A DNA stretch of 64,000 bases from Kappaphycus alvarezii (taxonomy: Eukaryota > Rhodophyta > Florideophyceae > Gigartinales > Solieriaceae): assembly GCA_002205965.3 (NCBI GenBank), contig NADL03000601.1, positions 1 to 64,000 of the forward strand. Direction: 5' to 3'. Below are positions 34,730 through 45,760 of this stretch, in pieces. Under the pieces are notes generated by a model. The model saw nothing but the letters and a program-made list of their open reading frames with translations, was not told the DNA's origin and made no database searches. Position 1 is the stretch's first letter. Each line of letters starts with the position of its first letter. The position numbers were made by a program, and so were the translations under genes.

Positions 34730-35330
34730 GTGTCTCCTATGGAATCAAATGTCGTAATTTTTCCCATTATGAGCTCACCAATATTTATCGAGAATTCCAT
34801 CACCGGTCTGCTGATAAGTTACTGACTCTTCTCAAAAGAGTTCGACCAGAGGATTGTGATGCCAATACGAAAAAAATCCTGGAGAAAATTCCGCGACATT
34901 GCGATACATGTCAGCGCCTTGGTACAAATCATGCTCGCTTTTAAGGTATCCATGCAAGATACAGATGAACTAGTGTTCGGGGAAGAACTTTCTCTCGATT
35001 TGATGTTTCTCAAAAATCATCCAGTTTATACATGGACAAAGCTACTCATTTCTCCAGAGCCTTTTTCTTGGATCAGAACTCAGGATACGACCAGAGTGTT
35101 GGAGGAATCTGGCTGGGATTTCTAGAGGCTTAGTGTTTAAAATATAATGGTTATCCCAATCAGATTCGTGTCGATGCCGGATCAGTCTTTACCTCTCCCC
35201 GATGGAAGGATATCTTGAATAGATGTGGCATCAAGCTTAGAATATCTGTTTTTGAAGCTAATAATTCTCTCGGTATAGGGTAAATACTTCATGCACAGCT
35301 ACGTCGTATCTATCTAAAGGCACATCGGAC
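34730..35330 (+). pseudogene. Copia-type integrase remnant
   Basis: Zinc-binding region: EFHHRSADKLLTLLKR followed by HCDTCQRLG (34,897-34,915). Core: LSLDLMFL (Asp 34,997-34,999), IRVDAGSVFTS (Asp 35,173-35,175) and FEANNSLGIG (Glu 35,254-35,256). The first and second Asp are out of frame with each other, so at least one indel lies between them. Then a stop and a run-on (LHAQLRRIYLKAH). Inactive as read. Confidence 0.65.
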
Positions 35331-35369
35331 ATACCCCCATATCAAAAAAGATATCATCGCTTCAAATTC

Positions 35370-36230
35370 AGACATATAGAGTTTGGCACCATCAAATTCT
35401 CCGGAGCGCAGATCGAGAGAAAGACCTTCGGCTTCGAAGTACATCAACCTAGCTACATAAAGATACTCAAACTACTCCTTTGTGATACAAATTTTATTTC
35501 TTACAAATCTGAGAAGGCTGAACTTGCTTGAGTATCGTCAATTAGACCTGAAATTTCATTTCAATTCGCTCGAGCTGCTCAACCTACTGAAGATTTGTTC
35601 ATAAAAGATCACCATAAGCATATCAATAGAATTAATCTCGCTTTAAATGTCGTCAAGAATGACAACTCTATATGACTAAAGTTCCCAAAGCTTTCTGCTA
35701 ATTCATTTCACCGACGAGTTCGTTCGTTGGCATCATTTGCGAGAAATATTGACGGATCCTCACAGCTTGGCTACGTTATATTCTTTTCAAATGACACTAA
35801 CAAATGTCAACCTCTGTGTTGGTCGTCGAACAAGTCCAAACTTGTGACTAGATCTTTACATGGAAGTGAAATTATCTCATTAGCTGACGCTTCCGATATG
35901 CTTTCTGCCTTGAAACATGAATTGTAGAAAATGCTATTCCGACCTGACCTATTATTATGTTTACCGATAGCTTGAACCTTTTTGACGTTATTACAAGGAC
36001 TACTACGACTACTCAAAATCGTATTTTGATGGATTCCACTGTTAGGAATTCCGACAAATCGAAATAACTTCACAACGTCAATTTTATTCGCTCTGAGTTC
36101 AATCCTGCTGATGCCTTGTCTAAGTTCAGAAGTGACTCCATCCTACATCGCATTATTAGGGACGTTCGCATTAGTCATCCAATTAAGCAGTGGATTGATG
36201 GATATATCCGAATTAGTTTTGACTCAAACG
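35370..36230 (+). pseudogene. Copia-type RT end and RNase H remnant
   Basis: FGTIKFSGAQIEKKTFGFEVHQPSY and later VSSIRPEISFQFARAAQPTEDL look like the thumb/connection after the RT active site. The upstream palm is absent. RNase H begins at 35,727 with FARNIDGSSQLGYVIFFSNDT, SLHGSEIISLADA and ALKHEL, then shifts frame. The end (about 36,111-36,230) carries the tail that follows RNase H. The conserved D-E-D residues cannot all be found in one frame. Confidence 0.6.
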
Positions 36231-36233
36231 AAC

Positions 36234-36247
36234 AGAAAAGGCGGGAA
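36234..36247 (+). other. Polypurine tract of the copia-type element
   Basis: AGAAAAGGCGGGAA, purines with one C, ends immediately before the TG of the 3' LTR. Confidence 0.6.
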
Positions 36248-36661
36248 TGTTAGAATTCGAAGTAGTTTTCATCAACGAGCAATGTCAACCTACAGTAGTT
36301 TCAATTTATTAAGTACTCATAGTTCTGACAAAGAACTCTGCGTTAGATGATTTAAATTGATAGATTTTAGATTATTTTATTGTACTTTATACTGAAAGTT
36401 AGACTACATAACTTTACTGTATATTTTCAGTTAGTCTACAGTCAATTCCAGACCTACGCACCTCTGGTAGGGTAATCTACAGTATAAAAGGAGTGTTGGT
36501 GTTGCATCCCGCACAACATCACCACCATCAACAAATAAAACGACAGCAACGACAGCTACGCTTGAGTGAATCCCTCCCCCCAATTATTATGGTCGGTATA
36601 GCACAAAACAATTGGCCGAGATTTGGCTCTAGCCCCCGCTCATCTACGAGGCGAAACCACA
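36248..36661 (+). repeat. 3' LTR of the copia-type element
   Basis: Starts TGTTAGAA, ends CCACA, then ATTTC target duplication. TATA box TATAAAAG at 36,483-36,490. Carries small indels and many substitutions relative to the 5' LTR. Confidence 0.8.
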
Positions 36662-36666
36662 ATTTC

Positions 36667-39004
36667 TTTGTTCAGATTTCATTATGAGGTTTATTGATTA
36701 TCGCTAAACCCCTGCTCTCATTGCACAATTATTTTTCTGCCCTTACCGCCTGAAAATTGATTTGAAATATCCCAGAATAATGCAAGACTTGGTCTACATA
36801 TAAAGTCGTGCTATTTTTGTATTCAACTCTCAGTTCATCCAAGTCGTTCAGAAGTATTATTTTTGTATAGATCAGTTCAGAAATAATACTCATCAGAATA
36901 AAGGAGTATTAGCGGAATTTGTATTAGCATTTATTCAAGAAAAATAATTTTTTTCTCACCTGCAAGGCTAAGTATACCTCTACACTAGATAATTGTCCGA
37001 ATTAACTAGTAAATCTAGCTCAAATAATAATAATACTCCACTTATTTTTGATCAGGACTCCGGCTGGTTCTCTGTTAATTTCTTTTTATTTGTCCTTTTA
37101 AGCAATTCTATATGGCTCCATCACTTACTTTTTTACCAAAAATATGCGAACCAGAAACTTAGGATTGATTTGTATGTTTTCTGATTCAAATCTCTGGAAA
37201 TAAGTCTTCTAGATACGTAAACTTGTCAGAGGTTAAACATCATGTAGGAATCAAAGATCAATGAGTATTAAAAATAAAACTTTCCAATTCTTTACGCAAA
37301 AAGTTTCTCTTGAAGACTTTCTGCCGATAAATAAGACTTTCTCTCACACTTCTTGGAAGTGTTACTTAATTCTACGCTAAATTTGAACTTACTTGTTTCT
37401 GACTGATACCATCATATTCATGGAATACTTCTAATGAAATGTTTAAATGTTGACATGGTGTTGGGTGGTCCTTCTTTTCTTTGAAAGACTAGCCAAAACA
37501 ATAAAAGTTGAGTATTTGAAGTAGTAGTAATATTGAAGAAAATTTGAACTTAATTTAATTATGAATGAAATAGTTCGCAAAGGGAAGCATTGAAAGCAAC
37601 CACTTTGATTTCAAAAGAGTCGGTGGTCCTGTAAAATATTTCCATCTAATTCATCCTCGACTTCAAGTTCACATCCATTTTAAGAGCACCATGCTATCGA
37701 GTTAATTCAATTAAATATTATCCCCCTCTCATTCACCTCTAGATCAGATTGTATGACAAATTTTTTTTTACAAAATCGTACGAATATAAAAATTCTGTAG
37801 GTTCTTACTTTTGTTAAATATAAAAAGGTCATTTTCTTCCGGTAAACATATCATTTACGTGCATATGTGGTTTTCATATTAAGAGTACTCAGATTTAACC
37901 TTGCATGGTCTAGTTTAATGACCCATCTAGTATGCCATTTAATAAACGTTTTTCTTGAAATGCAATTCACGTGCTTTTCATCCAATGAAATATTTTTTCG
38001 CTCTTTTTTCTTCTCATTGATTCATATATCTTTTGAAAACTACTTAAATGTTCTCTAAGATATCTAGGAGTTTTTCTGCTGTACTTGCTTCTCTTTATGG
38101 AACTTTATTTTAAACGAATAACTATGCGTCATATGGAAAATTTCAAGTAAGAGATTTTATATAATGTATAGTAATAGGATAGTGTGACTTTTGATTTTGG
38201 ACGGTTAGCAATGATCTTTACGATATAATCTTTGAGTAAATCGCAAAATAAATATATAACATTAAAAAGTTTTAAAATTTAAGGAAATGGTCCTTTCATA
38301 TTTTTCTTCCGCAATTATTCCTCTCTAAGGGATTAAAATACTTGCCTAACTGACAGTAGAATTTTTTCGTTAATGAATACTGTTGAAAGAAAAAATTATT
38401 TCGAATTATCGGCCAAATTAAGTGGGTTTAGTACTATGAAAAGTATCAGTCGTGCGATGATTATTCTGGACATTGTAAAAGGTCATTTAAATCTGTCTGA
38501 TTCTATTCTCTGAAAATTTCCCTTTGAGAAACTTTCTGCCCTGTGAATCCCATAGAACATAATTTTTGTAAATGCATATTTTGAGGAACTTAACAGATTT
38601 TACAGAACATAGTATCAATATACCTGCTAATATTATTATAATTTACCGATGAGCAAACTAATGGGAATTCTTCTGTAATCCATATCTACTGAACCCGATA
38701 AGGAACCATAATTCGCTTACACTTAAAAATAATTAAAAATCTAGTATGAAATTGGAAAATTGTACCAATGTTCGCTAAATCCGATTTTATATTCACGCTC
38801 AGAGATTGAAATAGCTACGTCCAACTGATTTTTCCTCATATTCCTTATTAATAGGTTATTATCTTTCGAGTTATGTACTTCTAGATGATCGGAGACAGAA
38901 GATTGTTCAGTTCCTCGCGAAAATCGGGTTACAGAAAAAGATACTTTACGACTTTATTCTGGTGAACATTCCTAAAATTCATCCATTATTTTAATAATCC
39001 TGAT
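36667..39004. other. AT-rich intergenic DNA
   Basis: No gene or repeat recognised. All frames are short. Confidence 0.45.
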
Positions 39005-39790
39005 CTATGAGTCCATCCAGCGAGCAGGCACCCACAAGTGCCCTGTGCTGTAGGGTCCCATCACCGGCAGGTTAGTTTCCTTCTCCGTGGCCGTAATTAT
39101 CCCACTCTCGCGCCATAATGTCTGCCCATGGACGCCTTTGGGCGTTTTTTGGTAGTTGGCGGCTTCCACCGAGGTGAAAGAGTAGAGCTTCCCGCCACTA
39201 GGTAGCGGGCGCGGGGTGTTCGGTACCACAGGGTTGTTCACTACAGGCCTTTTTCTTTGGGGAACAGACGGAGCCGAGTGAGAATCCGTCCTTAAGCCAT
39301 CAAATACTGCGAACAAAAGGTCCCTCAAGTAGCAGTTCAAACCACGCTTTGCTGCCTTGGACGCTTTCACACGAGGTAGCAGATCGCATATGATTGCCGT
39401 CACAACGTGACCGATCCAGTAGTCACGCCACATAGTTACATTGTGCAGGCGGGTGAACCGTTGGAGTTCAGACACGAGGTGCTTGACCTGTGCATGTAGC
39501 CCGTTTGGTCTTGTTTCGGCTCACGGAGCAGGGAACGGAGGTCACTTTCTAGAGCGAAGTAGACCAGTCGCAAGTAGAGGAAAGATTCTCCAGTCGGCCT
39601 AAGCTTCCGCGGGACGTCTGACCAAGCAGCCTCCGTCCTCGCTAAAGATGCTGCGGGATCCCCGGGGTGTCCAAATTCCAGTCTTCTTCGTCTTCGCCTT
39701 CCTCTCCGCAATCATCTGACAAGTTGAACATAGGGATGGTCCATTGACTTTGCTGTAAGAAGGTAATACATTTTTTTTTCGCTGAATCAA
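39005..39790 (-). CDS. Unrecognised GC-rich coding island, apparently frameshifted
   Basis: The base composition changes abruptly to GC-rich for about 720 bp between AT-rich flanks. Coding look is on the minus strand: an acidic start (DDCGEEGEDEEDWNLDTPG, about 39,710-39,655), then a helical segment in the next frame (ASLARTEAAWSDVPRKLRP, FLYLRLVYFALESDLRSLL), then a third segment (39,475 down to 39,005) with LQRFTRLHNVTMWRDYWIGH and a C-terminus ending WVPARWMDS before TAG/TGA at 39,005. Two frame changes are needed, one at a CCCCGGGG run near 39,660 and one near 39,500. I do not recognise a family. It could be a replication or structural gene of a lost element, or a transferred gene now decaying. 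Confidence 0.4.
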
Positions 39791-42700
39791 ATCTGTCTTA
39801 TATGTATCTACAGTGTGTCTAGGTTATTTTTTCTCTTTCTGAGGAGAATTGGGTCATAAAAGTATAGTACAAGAATTCAAATTTTGAGTTTCTGCCTTTG
39901 AGATTATTTCTTTATTAATTAATTAACAGCGCAATTCTCATTAAAAATTTTTTCGCGTGTTTATAAACGAATGGTGTAATTGACATTTCCTTTTAAAATC
40001 ATCCATTTAACACAATACTGTTTTCTTATTTACAAAAAGTTTGGTTGAAAAAAGCTAGGCAAAGTACTCGCAAATCAATCTAAACTTACGAGAAATGATT
40101 AAAATGGCTGTTTAAAATCTAAGAACATTCAATAAAACAGTTTCCTTATTAAAAACATCTCTGCTCTTATTTAAGCCGTAATTATTTTAAAAAACACTGC
40201 AGTAATCGCTATAATATGATGCTAATAAATCAAGAACCAAATTGTAATTGATTTTCCCTTTTTTAACAATTGTGAAAAGCGTTGGATTTATTTAGCTATA
40301 ATTCATTTTATAAATTCCTATATTTTGGTTCCTTTGTTATTTCCTACTAAAAATGGAGCAAAAAATAAATCAAAACTCATATTCAACGTCGAACGTTTTC
40401 CTTAGATTTAATTTTGACATTGTGGGCCAATTTGCATGAAAAAAACGATGGTATATTCTCGTTACCTAAATTAAAGTATAGTTATTTTATTATGTATGCA
40501 TAGAGGAAGCCAAAGCAGTGTGTTTAGTTCTGTTTCAACGAACATGTTCCAAAGAGAGCAACTTCTAAGTAATTTTTGACGATTTATTCTTCCTTCAGCT
40601 TCATATGAGTGCGTAAAGATTTTTTACATTGAAGTAGAAAAATAAAGTCATGAAAAATGTAATTACAACATGCTTAAGCGTCACTTTCATAATAACTACT
40701 GCTTAAAGTTGACGAAATGCACAAAATTGACGCAAATATCTTTCTCCTTCCTTACTCAACTGCTTTTCGACAAATGTTCCATTCTAAGTTAATGCACAAC
40801 TATTCTAAGTCATTTTTTCGTTATTTGATAACACAGAAGGCAGTCTCCACGTTCTCTAAAAGGATTTTTTCAAACATTTTGAATCTTTGACGCTCGATAT
40901 GTCAAAGGAATTCCACGCATTTGGTACATTGTTGAACTTTATAGTGTTTTTTCTTGTATATACATTCAATCTACTTTGTTGTATATTAGGGAAGCCGTTT
41001 TGAAATTTTACTGAGATAAATTCATTAAAATTTTGATTTGAATTGCTTCAATTACAAATGATTGATCCTTTGAGATCCATTTTCAGTGTTTTTAGTTAGT
41101 TAAAATTCAATGAGCTGTCAGTAGTGCCCCTTATATTCTTTTCTTGGTTCTTTAGACTCCTGAAAATAAGGAGTTCAAGTTTTCATCCTTTCCATATAAC
41201 GGACTGAGAAATTTTATTGAATTCCTATATAATTGTACTGGCCGTCCATATCCAACAAGAGTAGATAATAAGCATCTTGGAACTTAGTTTTTACTCCGAT
41301 TAGATCATTTGTTTATAGAAAACGGTAGTATTATTCTGAATTTAATGCTGAATTTATCATGCTTTCAAAGGCCTTAGAGCTCATTTACATGAAAAGAATT
41401 GCAAGTATTGACGTGTATGGTCTTGGAAGGAGGTTGAAGATGGTTAAGACGGCGGTGAAGTCAGCGGTGACAGCTTTTTCTACCAATAACACATTCTTCT
41501 GGAACATCATGGAGTAGGGTGTGGATGCCGTGGAGCAGACGGCTTTCTTTTTGTGGAACAAGGTCAGGAATTAGATATCTGAGTGTTGTGCAGGACAGCT
41601 CGAGAACAACGATGAAACGGTTAGAGGCTTAGGCGACGGAGTGACTGAAAAAGGCAAGACTCGGGGCGGATAGAGGCTAAAACGTGAGGATAAGCAAAGC
41701 GTGGACATTCCATGATGGTTAGTGTCCGAAAAGAATGAAAAGGGGTGCAGATACTGAAGGAGACAAAATGAAAGTCTTTTTGTTATGGTATAGCGTCCAA
41801 CAACAAGTTTTTGAAGTAAATTCTGGTGTCTCAGTGTGTTCACTACGGGCATTGAAGTATGGAGAACGGTGCATGCCTTCTGTGCCGCTTGCGGAGCTAA
41901 AGATGGGAAATTTCCCGCAAACAGGAGCAAATCAAGCATCTCTAAGGGTGTCCTCAGAAAAAGTTTTCATGGTCAATATTTTCGAGAAGATTGAGATATA
42001 AGAGGTAGAGATGGCTGCGGGAGAAGAGAAGATGGCTTCTTCCTTGTTTGAGGCATGGAAAGGGGAAATTGCTGAGAAGAAGGGTGGGTAGCATTAAACT
42101 TCAGCCGTCAAATCAAGCATTGTTCTAGAGACTGTTAAGGATGGAGAAGTTGTATAGTCTTGGTATGAGGCTGGAAAATGAGTATATGTTGATTTCATAT
42201 GAAATTTGGAGTACATATAGACTCTTCTTTCTGTATAAGTACCAGATTTATTTTTGTTCCGAGATTTGGTGCGTAAATACCCATGAATAGGCTCTATTCC
42301 TGATGGAGGAGGTCCGTTATTATGGTTTGAAACTTTATACCTGTAATTTAAAAACTTTATGTTGTAAAGGATGCTATAAATTCCTAGATCTATGGCTTTA
42401 TTGATTATCTATATTATTTATATACTAATACTTTAGTGAAACGCGCATACAGTCCTCACATATCACGAGTTTCTGTCAATTTCACTTTGCAATAATTTTA
42501 AACGCCCCGGTATATGCATTATTTTATTGAGGCGGTGGGCCGTGATCCGTCCACAGAAAAATTAAACCCCTGAGTATGAATAACACTGAACCATTTTTTT
42601 ACCTTTTTCGGCTTTAAAACTGACTAATAACACTGAATTACTTTTGTCGACTTAACTGCATAAAATAATGTTCAGCAATGAAAAGAAGGGTAATCTTAAC

Positions 42701-43480
42701 ACTGAATAAGTGAGACTAATGAAGATCTTTACATCTATGACCTCTCGGTAGTGAAATATTTTTAATTCAGTATAATGCTAAACATCTTCAGACCACTTAC
42801 TAAGCGTAATTTTGGAGATTTTCTGATCCTCATATTGAAATGAGAGGATAAGTTACCTGTTAAATTTATATAGTTTCAACTCGAATGGATGTACCTAGGG
42901 GATGCGATGCACTATCAATACCAGCTCTTTTGCAAATATATATTAGTTTTAAGAAATTCACTTTCTTAGGTCATTATTTTGCTCGACATTAAATTGATAA
43001 AACCTATAAAGGAGACTTAAAAATGAAAAAAATATTTTTTGCGCTGTAAGGTGGTTTTTATTACTCTCTGATGATAGGAAAACGGGGTTTCTGCAAATTC
43101 CTAATTTTATTATCCCTAGAGCCAACCTTGAGCTTCTTTTCTTAGAGAAGATAATCAGCCTATTATTCTTTCAAAGGAATGAGATCCTAAAAGTCCCTTT
43201 CCGCTTTTAATCCAGATTTACTTTGTATTTCCAGTTTTACTTCTTTATATACTGTAGTCCTCCCTTTTTAAATATAAAACTGTGGACTAGTGATCCCGTT
43301 CTTGTTCTAAATTCCTTTTCGATTTGTATAGAGCATATTTTTATACATTGACAGCAAAGTAGTAGAGATTCACGTGTTTAATTTGATTTTGACTAACATT
43401 ATTCGACTGAGGAATTGAAAAATATCGGGTGAGTAGCACAATTTGAAGCCCGTGAAAGCTTCATTCGGGTCTTAACCCTA
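39791..43480. other. AT-rich intergenic DNA with one GC-richer patch
   Basis: No supported gene. The patch at about 41,400-42,110 is richer in G on the plus strand and has overlapping frames on both strands (89 and 122 codons) with no motif. It may be a remnant of a gene, but neither strand is convincing. Confidence 0.4.
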
Positions 43481-43689
43481 CCACCTACCAATTCACCAAT
43501 TCAAGCACATACTCCCTTAGCATCCGGGCAGAGTGAAAATTCCATCCCAATCCTGTCATCATGAAAGCTTCAAAAAATCCCTGTAACATCAACTGACTGG
43601 CCCTAAATCACCGAAGAACCACATACTACGACGATTGTAGCTGTAGAATAGGCTACCAATACGTTGGGGGTGGATTCATCTTAATTCTC

Positions 43690-44055
43690 CTCAGAAAGTC
43701 GTATGGGAAATGCGGGAGGCAGACCAGGAAAAGAATGAGGAGGATTTTGATAGGATTGAAGATGACTGAGTAGATCCTTGGGATCTATTGCAGCATGATC
43801 GTGAATAGAGTCCAGTGAGTACTCGGGCGGAGTCTCTGAAGGAGTATGTTGGCGTTGAGAACTTCATTGTGATTTCTAACTTCCCAAAAGAGTAATGGTC
43901 AAATATTGAGGATTTCAAAATGGGATTAGAGGACCAATGTATGTACCAGGAGGCTATCTACCACCCTGAGACGCTCGAGGGATTTCAAATGACTGTGTTA
44001 GAGGTATGGATATTTTCGAATAATGTTTTGGTACTAGTCCCGAGAATGTTGATTT
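43690..44055 (+). pseudogene. Decayed coding remnant, family unknown
   Basis: One plus-strand frame reads like protein for about 110 codons but has several stops: VWEMREADQEKNEEDFDRI, then STRAESLKEYVGVENFIV, then IEDFKMGLEDQ and AIYHPETLEGFQMTV. The pattern (acidic, with aromatic and proline anchors) is not what stop-rich AT DNA usually gives. A similar AIYxPExLxGFQ peptide occurs at about 45,119-45,155. Identity unknown. Confidence 0.3.
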
Positions 44056-45574
44056 AGAGGAGTGGATATAGTTATTTATCTTAAAATTACCTGATCTTAG
44101 TGTCTCTAGTCCACCAGAATCGCATAAATGTATTTTGCGGCATTTACTATGTTTGATTGAGACCCATGGTCAGCGAAAATATCTATATAGGATGATTAAA
44201 TTTCTTCCTCTAGGAAAATTCAATCAGGCTTTGAGATAACTTTAAGGACAAAGTCAAAAAGTCCCGACGTTGGAGGTCAACTTCAAACAAAAAGCGATTT
44301 AATTACGTTTAGCCACTAAGATGGGTGGTAGAACATACTCCTTCCGGCCGCACATGTAGAACCTTGGTATCCCGTACTGTTCCACCTTCCTTTTTCCAAC
44401 GACTAGGCTGCGATAGCACTTTTATCGCTCGCAATAACTCCATTTTGAAGTATTTGGCACTAACGATATCATATGCGCCGGTTTGCTTCTATCGCTCTAT
44501 CAAATATTCACCTTTTTAAATCAAGACGGCGTTTTCATTCTTTGATACATAAATTGTACCTAGTTCTTCATAAGTATGAGTTCAATGAGCCCTATTCTGT
44601 CAACTTGATCTTTTCTCCATGCCCTGACGTTATTGAACTGTCTCTGTTCTCTTGACTTTTCCTCCGCATTATTTGTGCTTTTAGTTGATGGTATAAGATT
44701 GTAATACTTCATATTTCATTTTTCATGTGAAACGCTCGAACGACTACTAAGAAGTCCTGGATATACTCGTGCAAACATGGGTAGCATAGATAGATCATGA
44801 GTATATTGTATTGTACCCTCGCCACTCCTTGGGAGGATGACCGCATAATTGATAATAAAAGGAAGAAAGTGCAAAAGCGTGAGTCTGCGAGCACACTTAC
44901 AAATTGTAAGCGGTGTTGAAAATGTAATACGCTTGCGCTTTCAATCCGGTGCCTTTTCCACAAGTCTCTTCCTCTCTTCTGTTCCTGTAAATTCTTTCTG
45001 GATCAACTTCTAGAATATTTTATGAGTAATTTTGTACAGTACCGGCACGCTTGGCGAGCCTCATCGAGATATTATACATGAAAGCAGCGGTCGCCTGCAC
45101 CGTATTGAGTATCCCTCTGCAGCTATCTATAGTCCAGAAATCCTGCGGGGCTTCCAATTATTCATGGCTTTAAGATGTCCACCGGGCCAATAGTTAATTC
45201 ATGGTTAGGCTCGAGATAGTTTTAGAAGCAAATTTCAGCTCCCACCTAAAATGCTAAGATGCGCTGCGCAAAATCGCATGTTTCCGCGCTGAACCAAATG
45301 CTCCCTTTTGGGCTAGAATCATTGCGTAGTATTTTGAATAGCTACTGCATAGGGACGACATTATATATTGTGATATGGTGTTTTGAAGCTCTATCTAAAA
45401 TTTTGGATTCACCATGAGCACAGCTTTCTGATATTCTTCAACGAAATCTGGTATTCCTTGTTCAAAATCAAAGGCCTAGTTTACCAACGGCTTGGCAGTC
45501 CTTTCCCGCTTTTCTCCACTATACGGAGGAAATGTTTGGGTGTTTTATTTTTGGAAGATATGTCCGATCTCCCC
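44056..45574. other. Unassigned region
   Basis: Short frames only. Contains the second AIYxPExLxGFQ-like stretch at about 45,119-45,155, preceded by a Gly-Arg-Leu-His segment. No gene can be delimited. Confidence 0.3.
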
Positions 45575-45760
45575 ATAGTTGTCCAGACAACCACAATCAA
45601 CCTAAAAAGGTATTTAGACACAGTAATGGGGAAGGAACTACGCTCCCTAAAATTCTACCTTCAGTATACTACACTATACTGAATGCAAAGGCACGCTGAA
45701 GCAGCCGTCATTTCCAATGCGGTCTGCTTGATGGCTGGCCTGAATGTAGCTTCTATACTG
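45575..45760 (-). mobile_element. LINE 3' end with inverted 5' segment
   Basis: Plus-strand 45,583-45,672 matches plus-strand 8,754-8,833, that is, LINE 3' UTR and last codons in minus orientation. Immediately next, 45,683-45,756 encodes the LINE C-terminal tail (MQRHAEAAVISNAVCLMAGL) in plus orientation. Read on the minus strand, this is an inverted upstream piece joined to a normally oriented 3' end, with the CTGAA-GTAG segment present in both pieces. That is the twin-priming (5' inversion) product of target-primed reverse transcription. Confidence 0.55.

Larger units (their letters stand above)
30927..36661 (+). mobile_element. Ty1/copia-type LTR retrotransposon, decayed, most of RT deleted
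   Basis: LTRs at 30,927-31,330 (404 bp) and 36,248-36,661 (414 bp) are flanked by target duplication ATTTC (30,922-30,926 and 36,662-36,666). The interior gives, in order and on the plus strand: Gag, an aspartic protease DSGA, integrase (HHCC and catalytic Asp), the very end of reverse transcriptase, and RNase H. Integrase before RT/RNase H is the copia order. Only about 450 bp separate the integrase Glu from RNase H, so the RT palm with its catalytic box is missing. LTRs differ at many sites and all frames are broken, so this is an older insertion than the gypsy element. Confidence 0.85.

Noticed and set aside
45085-45130. GRLHRIEY resembling the proteasome alpha-subunit N-terminus
   Set aside because: Only about eight matching residues, no flanking proteasome sequence, and the frame ends soon after.
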